Source: Paracoccaceae bacterium (lineage in GTDB: Bacteria > Pseudomonadota > Alphaproteobacteria > Rhodobacterales > Rhodobacteraceae). Taken from it: a stretch of DNA of 7,959 nt. This document shows positions 1 to 4,915 of this stretch, piece by piece. The first letter of the stretch is position 1. Every line of letters begins with the position of its first letter. The stretch is from NCBI GenBank assembly GCA_016937725.1, contig JAFGVZ010000242.1, positions 1 to 7,959 of the forward strand, written 5' to 3'. The notes under the pieces are model-generated. The model saw only the letters and a list, made by a program, of their open reading frames with translations. It had not been told where the DNA came from and did no database searches. A program made the translations under genes and the position numbers.

Positions 1-1
1 A

Positions 2-379
2 GGTATTGCCGCCGCGCCCGACTTTACCGAGGACAGCATGTGGCCCGGCCTGAGCGACGCCCAGCGCGCCGAGATCATGGACAAGGGCCAGACCACCCTA
101 CCCAACGATTTTGACGCCCCCTATACCCTGACCCGCCGCTTGTTCGAGGATGGCAAGCGCCAGCTTGTGTTGCGCGCGCCGCTGTCTCTGCCCTTCCCCG
201 TGCGCCTCTTGCAAGGCACCAAGGATGAGGCGGTTGCGACATCGGTCCCCCTGCGGCTGATGGACCATGCCGATTGCCCGGATATGCGGCTGGAACTGGT
301 CAAGGACGAGGATCACCGCTTTTCATCGCCGCGCTGCCTGGACCTGATCGCGCGGGCGATCACAGAGGTCAGTGGCTAA
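2..379 (+). CDS. alpha/beta hydrolase (ABHD10/palmitoyl-thioesterase-like), C-terminal part
   Basis: This is the last 125 codons of a plus-strand gene that enters from the left edge, read in the frame starting at base 2 and ending with TAA at 377-379. The segment APDFTEDSMW near the beginning, and the end strand with GTKDEAV followed about 33 residues later by EDHRFS, match the C-terminal half of small cytoplasmic alpha/beta hydrolases of the ABHD10-like type. There the Asp of the GTKDE segment and the His of the EDHRF segment complete a Ser-Asp-His triad. The nucleophile elbow carrying the serine lies outside the window, so catalytic competence cannot be judged. Known members are esterases or thioesterases; the substrate here is unknown. 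The gene converges on the minus-strand membrane-protein gene with 51 bp between stop codons. The family is fairly secure, the substrate is not. Confidence 0.85.
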   Translation, partial: GIAAAPDFTEDSMWPGLSDAQRAEIMDKGQTTLPNDFDAPYTLTRRLFEDGKRQLVLRAPLSLPFPVRLLQGTKDEAVATSVPLRLMDHADCPDMRLELVKDEDHRFSSPRCLDLIARAITEVSG

Positions 380-383
380 GCCT

Positions 384-407
384 GAATGTTCGAAAACTGA
401 ACTTTTA
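384..407 (+). terminator. weak candidate terminator in convergent gap
   Basis: Between the two converging stop codons lies a small hairpin. GTTC (388-391) pairs with GAAC (399-402) across a 7-base loop, with two further A-T pairs outside a T/T mismatch, followed by TTTT (403-406). The stem is short and AT-containing, so this is only a possible intrinsic terminator for the hydrolase gene. No better hairpin is visible in the 51-bp gap for either strand. Confidence 0.25.
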
Positions 408-430
408 GCGCACGTTCGGCGCAATAAACC

Positions 431-1465
431 CTAGAACGCGCAGATATTCTGCAAGCTGACCCATTGCCCGTCGCTCAAAAGCGCGCGGCTGGGCGCTTCG
501 CCTGCCATCGGGTCGCCCGCGCGCAAAGCGGGCAGAAGCGGCCCCAGATCGGGGTCGAGCGGTTCGGGATTGTCGGCAAAGCCACGCGACGACAGGCCAA
601 GCGCTTCGAACCGGGCCAGAAGCGCTGCAGCCTCTGGCAAAGGCGCAGGTTGGCGAACGTGGTCTTGCGCATAGCCCGCCAGCGCCTCGGTCGGAACGTT
701 GCCAGAGGTCAGCAGGCCAAGGGTCTGGAATAGTCCGATATGCGCCAGAACCGGGCGCACCGGGTCGCCCAAGCGCTGCCGTGCTTCGGCCAGCAACAGC
801 GCGCCCGCGATCGCCTCGGCGCTGTCCGCAGCATCCAGAAGCCGTGCATCAATCACATATACCCCGCCGGGAAAGCCCGTGACGCGCGGCGCGGGCGTGC
901 CTTGCATGATGCGCACATCGGCAGGCTGCCCCAGCACTTGCCGATGCAGCGCATCTAACGCAGCGCGGCCCTGCGCGGTATTGCAGACCTGGGCGCCTTG
1001 GGCCAGCAGGTCGTCGGCCAGCCGTTTGCCAATGTCGTGGCGCGTGGTCCAGGGCAGCACTGCCGCAGTGTGCCGCTCCAGCGCCGGGGGGAAGAGCATG
1101 GCCACCCCCAACAGCACCACCAAAGCCAGCCCCGCATAGCCTTTCAGCCCCAAGCGGTCGCGCCAGCGACGGGGCGGGGCAAGCGCGCGCTGCACCTCTT
1201 CCAGCGCGTCGATCAGCCAATCGTCATCAAGTTCCAGCACTTCGGCCCCATCGCCTTCGGGGCTGTAAAGCGCAGGGCGCTCGCGCGGGTTGCGCCGCTG
1301 CACGGCGGGCAAGGACCAATGCGACAGAACCTGCATGCTGCGGCTGTCGGATATGACAAGCGTCGCATCGCCAAAATTGACCACGACCTCGCGGCGTTGG
1401 TCCTCGACCCGCGCCGACCAAAGGCCGAGCCCTTCCAGTTTGCGATACTTGTCCAGCGCGGTCAT
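431..1465 (-). CDS. single-pass membrane protein with degenerate M48-like C-terminal domain
   Basis: The protein has 344 residues from the ATG at 1463-1465 and no assigned function. An in-frame TTG at 1481-1483 would add six residues. The ATG is preferred because AAAGGG lies just upstream of it. Residues 1-105 are soluble and charged. Residues about 110-129 form one hydrophobic helix preceded by an Arg/Lys-rich stretch (PPRRWRDRLGLK), so the N-terminus is probably cytoplasmic and residues 130-344 periplasmic. Residues 196-232 read like the core of M48 metallopeptidases: a GFPGGVYVIDARLLD strand, then a helix where HExxH is expected. Here that helix has AEARQ (226-230), so both zinc-binding histidines are missing. 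The only two cysteines, C161 and C342, are both on the predicted periplasmic side and could form a disulfide. The gene follows the acyl-CoA synthetase on the same strand after 67 bp, and co-transcription is possible. The M48 relationship is my inference by eye; an inactive scaffold or an unrelated fold remains possible. Confidence 0.8.
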   Translation of the reverse strand: MTALDKYRKLEGLGLWSARVEDQRREVVVNFGDATLVISDSRSMQVLSHWSLPAVQRRNPRERPALYSPEGDGAEVLELDDDWLIDALEEVQRALAPPRRWRDRLGLKGYAGLALVVLLGVAMLFPPALERHTAAVLPWTTRHDIGKRLADDLLAQGAQVCNTAQGRAALDALHRQVLGQPADVRIMQGTPAPRVTGFPGGVYVIDARLLDAADSAEAIAGALLLAEARQRLGDPVRPVLAHIGLFQTLGLLTSGNVPTEALAGYAQDHVRQPAPLPEAAALLARFEALGLSSRGFADNPEPLDPDLGPLLPALRAGDPMAGEAPSRALLSDGQWVSLQNICAF

Positions 1466-1532
1466 GGCGCCCTTTGCCTGCAACAGAGGTAGGTCCCTTG
1501 CCTATCTCAGAGCGCGCGACTTGACCAGATGC

Positions 1533-3158
1533 CTACAAATCACGCACCTGTGCGCGCAACTCGAATTTCTGGATTTTTCCGGTCGAGGTTTTGGGCAAGT
1601 CCATCACCACGACCCGCTTGGGCGTTTTGAACCCGGCCAGACGTTCGCGGCAAAAGGCGATCAAGTCGGCTTCGGACACGTCTTGCCCCTCTTTCAGCTC
1701 GATACAAGCGCAGGGCACTTCGCCCCATTTTTCATCTGGTTTGGCGACCACGGCAGCGAGCGACACGGCAGGGTGCTTCATCAGCACGCCCTCCACCTCG
1801 ACCGAAGAGACATTCTCGCCGCCAGAGATGATGATGTCCTTCGAGCGATCCGCGATCTTGATGTAACCGTCGGCATGGACGTAGGCGATGTCACCGGAAT
1901 GGAACCAGCCCCCCGCAAAAGCGTCCTTCGTGGCTTCCGGGTTCTTGTAATAGCCTTTCATGACCCCATTGCCGCGATGCATGATCTCGCCCAGCGCGGC
2001 GGTGTCGCGCGGCACCGGGGTCATGGTATTGGGGTCCATGACCGTCACGCCGTCCATGAAGGGCATCGCAACACCGGTGCGCGCCTTTACCTCTGCCCGG
2101 TCGTCGCCTCTCAGGTAGTCGAACCCGTCATGCCATAGGCATTCGGTGTCTGGGCCGTAGGTTTCTGTCAGGCCGTAAACCTGCGTCACCTCGAACCCCA
2201 AGGGTTCGATGGCAGCAAGCGTCGCGGCAGGCGGCGGCGCGCCTGCCGTGAACACGCGCACAATGTGGTCGAAAGGTTTGCGCTCATGCTCTTTGGCGTT
2301 GATGATCGTTTGCAAGACAATGGGCGCACCCGCCAGATGCGTGACCCCTTCCCCGCCGATGGCATCATACACCCCGGCGGCGGTCACGTCGCGCAGGCAG
2401 ATCATCGCCCCGCCCAGCGCGGGCAGCATCCATGGATGGCACCATGCGTTGCAATGAAACATGGGCACGATGGTCAGGTAACGTGGAAAGAGTGTCATCT
2501 GCCACGAGATCGGCTGCGACAGCGTGGACAGATACGCACCGCGATGATGGTAGACCACGCCCTTGGGCCGCCCGGTTGTGCCGGATGTATAATTGAGCGC
2601 AATGCTTTCCCATTCATCGCCGGGCATGATCCAGTCGAAATCGGGATCACCCTTCGCCAGCAGCTCGTCATAGATCAGGTGCTTGCCGCTGGCGGCGATG
2701 CCAGCCTGCGCATCGGGCACTTCGATCAGCATGGGGGGCGCGTCCAGCGTGGCACAGGCGGTTTCGGCCAAATCCAGCAGCGCAGAATCGACCAGAAGGG
2801 CCTTCGCTTCGCCATGGCCCAGAATATAGGCGACCGTATCTACATCCAGCCGGGTGTTGATCGCGTTCAGCACGGCCCCACAGGCGGGCACGCCGAAATG
2901 CGCCTCGGCATGGGCTGGCACGTTGGGCAGAAGCGTTGCCACAACATCACCCGGTGCAACACCTTGCGCGGCCAAGGCCGATGCCAGCCGCGACGCGCGG
3001 GCGTGATACTCGGCATAGCTGCGCCGCTCAGATCCGTAGACAAGCGCATCGCGGGTGGCGAAAAGATCGGCGGCCCGGCGCAAATGCGACAAGGGCGTCA
3101 GGGGCGTGAAATTGGCCGCGCATTTCTCCAACCCGGTTTCGTCGTTCAGCCAGCCCAT
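1533..3158 (-). CDS. AMP-forming acyl-CoA synthetase (fatty-acyl-CoA ligase type)
   Basis: This is a complete 541-residue member of the ANL adenylate-forming superfamily, which converts a carboxylate, ATP and CoA to acyl-CoA, AMP and PPi in the cytoplasm. Visible motifs in order are the phosphate-binding loop YTSGTTGRPKG (190-200), PMFHCNAWCHPW (232-243), YGLTET (328-333), WFHSGD (418-423), the hinge region RSKDIIISGGENVSS (438-452), and PKTSTGK (522-528) with the catalytic lysine K528. No active-site residue appears to be missing. The start at 3156-3158 (MGWLND...) is chosen over an in-frame ATG 15 codons upstream because a near-perfect AGGAGG sits seven bases before it. Sequence style is closest to the medium/long-chain and methylmercaptopropionate-CoA ligase-like (DmdB-like) group, but specificity cannot be read from sequence. 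It lies divergent to the Hint genes and probably supplies CoA thioesters for beta-oxidation. Confidence 0.95.
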   Translation of the reverse strand: MGWLNDETGLEKCAANFTPLTPLSHLRRAADLFATRDALVYGSERRSYAEYHARASRLASALAAQGVAPGDVVATLLPNVPAHAEAHFGVPACGAVLNAINTRLDVDTVAYILGHGEAKALLVDSALLDLAETACATLDAPPMLIEVPDAQAGIAASGKHLIYDELLAKGDPDFDWIMPGDEWESIALNYTSGTTGRPKGVVYHHRGAYLSTLSQPISWQMTLFPRYLTIVPMFHCNAWCHPWMLPALGGAMICLRDVTAAGVYDAIGGEGVTHLAGAPIVLQTIINAKEHERKPFDHIVRVFTAGAPPPAATLAAIEPLGFEVTQVYGLTETYGPDTECLWHDGFDYLRGDDRAEVKARTGVAMPFMDGVTVMDPNTMTPVPRDTAALGEIMHRGNGVMKGYYKNPEATKDAFAGGWFHSGDIAYVHADGYIKIADRSKDIIISGGENVSSVEVEGVLMKHPAVSLAAVVAKPDEKWGEVPCACIELKEGQDVSEADLIAFCRERLAGFKTPKRVVVMDLPKTSTGKIQKFELRAQVRDL

Positions 3159-3163
3159 GCTTT

Positions 3164-3169
3164 CCTCCT
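3164..3169 (-). promoter_or_regulatory. ribosome binding site of the acyl-CoA synthetase gene
   Basis: Read on the minus strand this is AGGAGG, followed by AAAGC and the ATG at 3158 (five to seven bases, depending on where the core is counted). It fixes the start at MGWLND and argues against the longer in-frame start at 3203. Confidence 0.85.
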
Positions 3170-3170
3170 G

Positions 3171-3187
3171 ATTGCGTGCTGCGCAAT
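3171..3187. repeat. perfect dyad ATTGCG-N5-CGCAAT, possible operator or leader hairpin
   Basis: Six-base arms ATTGCG (3171-3176) and CGCAAT (3182-3187) flank five bases. The dyad directly abuts the ribosome binding site of the acyl-CoA synthetase gene, so it would lie in the leader mRNA or near the promoter. It could be an operator for a dimeric repressor or an RNA hairpin limiting ribosome access. Arms of this length arise by chance fairly often, so function is inferred from position only. Confidence 0.35.
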
Positions 3188-3253
3188 GGACCGAAGCCTG
3201 CACAGCCCTTACGCGAAATATTCTTGCGTATGACTAAGCAATCTCGATCCGGT

Positions 3254-3274
3254 TTTGCAAGGGCGACCCGCAAA
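3254..3274. repeat. TTTGC...GCAAA dyad, possible operator
   Basis: TTTGC (3254-3258) and GCAAA (3270-3274) form an inverted repeat. Inside it GGG (3261-3263) pairs with CCC (3267-3269), leaving an AA bulge. The left half reads TTTTGCAA, which resembles half of the TTTGCAAA sites described for ScfR/RamB/PccR-type regulators of short-chain acyl-CoA metabolism. The match is partial, with one good half and one poor half. Assignment to that regulator family is speculative. Confidence 0.25.
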
Positions 3275-3309
3275 GCCCGGGCAATGTGGCGCAACAAAGA
3301 CGACAATTC

Positions 3310-3339
3310 TTGAAATTACCCAAGTTTGTCCCCGATTTT
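3310..3339 (+). promoter_or_regulatory. candidate sigma70-type promoter for Hint gene 1
   Basis: TTGAAA (3310-3315) matches five of six bases of the -35 consensus. GATTTT (3334-3339) follows after 18 bases but matches only three of six bases of TATAAT. Transcription would begin near 3346, giving a leader of about 65 bases. The weak -10 suggests an activator or a wrong call. Confidence 0.25.
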
Positions 3340-3342
3340 GTC

Positions 3343-3360
3343 CGTTAACACAACTTAACG
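3343..3360. repeat. dyad CGTTAA-N6-TTAACG upstream of Hint gene 1
   Basis: Perfect six-base arms CGTTAA (3343-3348) and TTAACG (3355-3360) flank CACAAC. Read directly it also contains TTAA-N6-TTAAC, close to but one base shorter in spacing than the CtrA recognition sequence TTAA-N7-TTAA. It lies just downstream of the candidate promoter and 51 bases before the start codon, a position more suited to repression than to activation. Confidence 0.3.
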
Positions 3361-3410
3361 TAGCGCCATCACACCCCAAGCGGGTCACAACCGAAAAGCG
3401 AGGCTACGCC

Positions 3411-4112
3411 ATGTTTCTCTCACTTCAACCGGTTTCCAGTTCCAGTGCGCGTTTCTGCACTATCCAAGACCGCAGCGATGTCTGGCCCGTGGCCACGTCC
3501 AGCGACACCGCCCTACCCGATTTCGGCGCTCTGGCCGAAGGGCTGATGACTGGCACATTGGTCGCCACCGAGCGCGGTTGGCGTGCGGTCGAAACGCTGC
3601 GTCCGAGCGAGAGCGTCCTGACCTTCGACAACGGCATGCGCAAACTGGCCAGTTGCGCCAGTGCGCCGATCAACCGCGACCCGCGCAGCGGCAACGCGGC
3701 TTGGGGCCTGATGGTTCCCACAGGGGCGCTTGGCAATCGTTCGGCCATGACATTGCTGCCCAGCCAGCTTGTGCTGTTGGGCTGCGACTATGCCCAGCGC
3801 CACTTTGGCACGCCGTGCGTTCTGGTCCCCGCTGCACTTTTGGAAGGCTTCAAGGGCATTGCGCGCTGTGGTTTGGGCGTGGCCCCACGCAGCTACATGC
3901 TGGCTTTCGCAGATGCCGAAGTGGTGCATGCCAATGGCTCTGCACTGGTGGCCTGTCATGCCACAAGCAAAACTGCGACCCCGAATTATCCTTGCGTGAC
4001 ATGGGCCAAGGCCACCGCTTTCCGTGCTTCTCTATTCGGCCGGAAAACGCAGCTCGACACGGCAAGCGCCGCGATCGTGCCCTTCCTGTCCACCTTGGTG
4101 CGCCCGGCATGA
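3411..4112 (+). CDS. Hint-domain protein 1 (nucleophile-less, Rhodobacteraceae-type)
   Basis: The protein has 233 residues. The ATG at 3411 is chosen because GAGG (3400-3403) precedes it by seven bases, and because the Hint core then begins at residue 44, exactly as in the downstream paralogue. Residues about 44-180 follow the Hint_2 pattern: GTLVATERGWRAVETL (48-63), VLTFDNGM (69-76), VPTGALGNR (102-110), LLPSQLVLL (115-123), an FGTPCVLVPAALLEGF segment (132-147) and VVHANGSALVA (171-181). Self-processing Hint domains start with Cys where this protein has G44, and use a His where it has L120. Autoprocessing is therefore not expected. There are seven cysteines, none at the nucleophile position, and no signal peptide or membrane segment. 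The tail after residue 182 is not shared with the paralogue. The function is unknown; a binding or scaffold role for the Hint fold is inference. Confidence 0.85.
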   Translation: MFLSLQPVSSSSARFCTIQDRSDVWPVATSSDTALPDFGALAEGLMTGTLVATERGWRAVETLRPSESVLTFDNGMRKLASCASAPINRDPRSGNAAWGLMVPTGALGNRSAMTLLPSQLVLLGCDYAQRHFGTPCVLVPAALLEGFKGIARCGLGVAPRSYMLAFADAEVVHANGSALVACHATSKTATPNYPCVTWAKATAFRASLFGRKTQLDTASAAIVPFLSTLVRPA

Positions 4113-4192
4113 TGACCGAGCACAGCTTATTTGGGCATAACGGTCGAAATACCCGGATTTGGCCCAATTTGCGCCACAAAAGAAGTCAACCA

Positions 4193-4200
4193 TTAACCAT
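4193..4200 (+). promoter_or_regulatory. TTAACCAT, CtrA half-site-like motif before Hint gene 2
   Basis: This octamer equals the classical CtrA half-site TTAACCAT and lies 25 bases before the start of the second Hint gene. It overlaps the -10 (ATTAAC, 4192-4197) of a weak candidate promoter whose -35 would be TTGCGC (4169-4174). There is no TTAA seven bases upstream, so it is a half-site only. The rest of the 113-bp gap between the Hint genes (4113-4225) shows no clear terminator, so the two may also be co-transcribed. Confidence 0.3.
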
Positions 4201-4225
4201 GCTTCCTCTATCGGAGTCGGACCCC

Positions 4226-4897
4226 ATGACACATCCCAAGCCTTTCGGTTTGCAGGCGAATGCCGGAACGCAGTCGCGCGCAAGCGACGTGGCCGCGATC
4301 TCGGCGGCCATGATGAAAGATGCCGAACTGTATTCCTTGGCGCTGCGCGAAGATGGCTTGCTGCCGGGCACGCTGGTCGCCACCGGAACTGGCTGGCGCA
4401 AGATCGAAACCCTGCAAGCGGGCGAAATGGTTTTGACTTTTGACAACGGCATGCAGCCCGTCACGCGCGTGCATGACCTGACCATTCCGCAACACGCGCT
4501 GCCCGCGCACAAGGCCTTTACCATGGTCGTTCCGCAAGGCGTGCTGGGCAATCGTCGTCAGATCGACATGTTGCCGCTTCAGGAAATCATCATCGAATCG
4601 GACTTTGCCGAAGAGCGCTATGGCGATCCGTTCGTGCTGATCCAAGCGCTTATGCTGGAAGGGTTTGAAGGTATTCGCCGCGTGCCGATCAGCGGCGATC
4701 TGCGGGTTTTCATGCCCACCTTCGAGCAAGAACAACTGATCCACACCTGCGGCATGGCGCTGCTGACCGCGCGCGCGGAAAGCGATTTCTCGCCTTTGGA
4801 TGCCTGCACGCAAGGGCCAGAGCGGGAATATATGCGACTGCCGCTCTCGGACCTGAGCGCACTGGCCGCCAGCCTGAAACAGCAAAGGGCGGCCTGA
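4226..4897 (+). CDS. Hint-domain protein 2 (nucleophile-less, Rhodobacteraceae-type)
   Basis: The protein has 223 residues and is a tandem paralogue of the gene upstream, 113 bp away. The ATG at 4226 is preferred over the in-frame ATG at 4199. It has GGAG nine bases upstream, and it puts the conserved core at the same residue numbers as in paralogue 1: GTLVAT at 48-53, VLTFDNGM at 69-76, LGNR at 107-110, LEGF at 144-147. I count about 48 identities over residues 41-150 with no gap needed. The Hint nucleophile position is G44 and the block-B His position is E120, so it should not self-cleave. The C-terminal Hint strand reads EQEQLIHTCGMALLTA (167-182), followed by an acidic and leucine-rich tail. 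No export signal is visible. The stop codon lies in the loop of the terminator hairpin that ends the gene. The function is unknown. Confidence 0.88.
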   Translation: MTHPKPFGLQANAGTQSRASDVAAISAAMMKDAELYSLALREDGLLPGTLVATGTGWRKIETLQAGEMVLTFDNGMQPVTRVHDLTIPQHALPAHKAFTMVVPQGVLGNRRQIDMLPLQEIIIESDFAEERYGDPFVLIQALMLEGFEGIRRVPISGDLRVFMPTFEQEQLIHTCGMALLTARAESDFSPLDACTQGPEREYMRLPLSDLSALAASLKQQRAA

Positions 4898-4913
4898 GCC
4901 GCCCCTGCCTGTT
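4878..4913. terminator. bidirectional intrinsic terminator between convergent genes
   Basis: GGGCGGC (4887-4893) and GCCGCCC (4898-4904) form a perfect 7-bp GC stem with a CTGA loop. After a symmetric 4x4 internal loop, AACAG (4878-4882) pairs with CTGTT (4909-4913). The plus strand continues into TGTTGTTT and the minus strand into TTTGCTGTTT, so the hairpin can end both the second Hint gene and the fadJ transcript, whose stop at 4916-4918 lies 11 bases before the GC stem. The TGA stop of the Hint gene (4895-4897) is in the loop. Confidence 0.85.
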
Positions 4914-4915
4914 GT

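Larger units (their letters stand above)
3159..3410. promoter_or_regulatory. divergent intergenic region, acyl-CoA synthetase / Hint gene 1
   Basis: These 252 bp carry the control sequences of two divergent genes. No conserved coding frame is evident. Seen inside are the dyad at 3171-3187, an imperfect palindrome at 3211-3229 (ACGC...GCGT around AAATATT), a TTTGC/GCAAA dyad at 3254-3274, two direct copies of TTTGTCC (3325-3331 and 3337-3343), and the CGTTAA/TTAACG dyad at 3343-3360. The stretch 3305-3360 is clearly more AT-rich than the surrounding genes, as expected for a promoter region. I could not pick a convincing -35/-10 pair for the minus-strand gene. Confidence 0.7.

Noticed and set aside
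1487..1507. Hairpin AGGTAGG/CCTATCT in the gap between synthetase and membrane-protein genes
   Set aside because: It contains a G-T pair that becomes an A-C mismatch in the transcribed (minus) strand and has no following T-run, so it is not a credible terminator for the minus-strand genes.
1290..2138. 282-codon plus-strand open frame spanning the start of the membrane-protein gene and the end of the synthetase gene
   Set aside because: It is antisense to two supported genes, has no ribosome binding site that I can see and no protein-family signature.
2265..3233. 322-codon open frame on the plus strand opposite the acyl-CoA synthetase gene
   Set aside because: It is fully antisense to a gene with all ANL motifs, lacks a recognisable domain and has the unnatural composition of a mirror frame in GC-rich DNA.
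3255..3410. 52-codon N-terminal extension of Hint protein 1
   Set aside because: It would be coded by the AT-rich promoter region, lacks a ribosome binding site and breaks the start-to-core agreement with the paralogue.
4131..4166. TTGGGC and GCCCAA inverted repeat between the Hint genes
   Set aside because: The arms are six bases with a loop of over 20 bases and no U-tract, and could easily be chance.
3578..4225. Open extension of the Hint gene 2 frame far upstream through Hint gene 1
   Set aside because: It overlaps gene 1 in another frame and has no Hint-like sequence before 4226; alignment with the paralogue fixes the start near 4226.
4208..4885. 225-codon minus-strand frame opposite Hint gene 2
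   Set aside because: It is the antisense shadow of a gene whose paralogue supports the plus-strand reading; no domain is visible.
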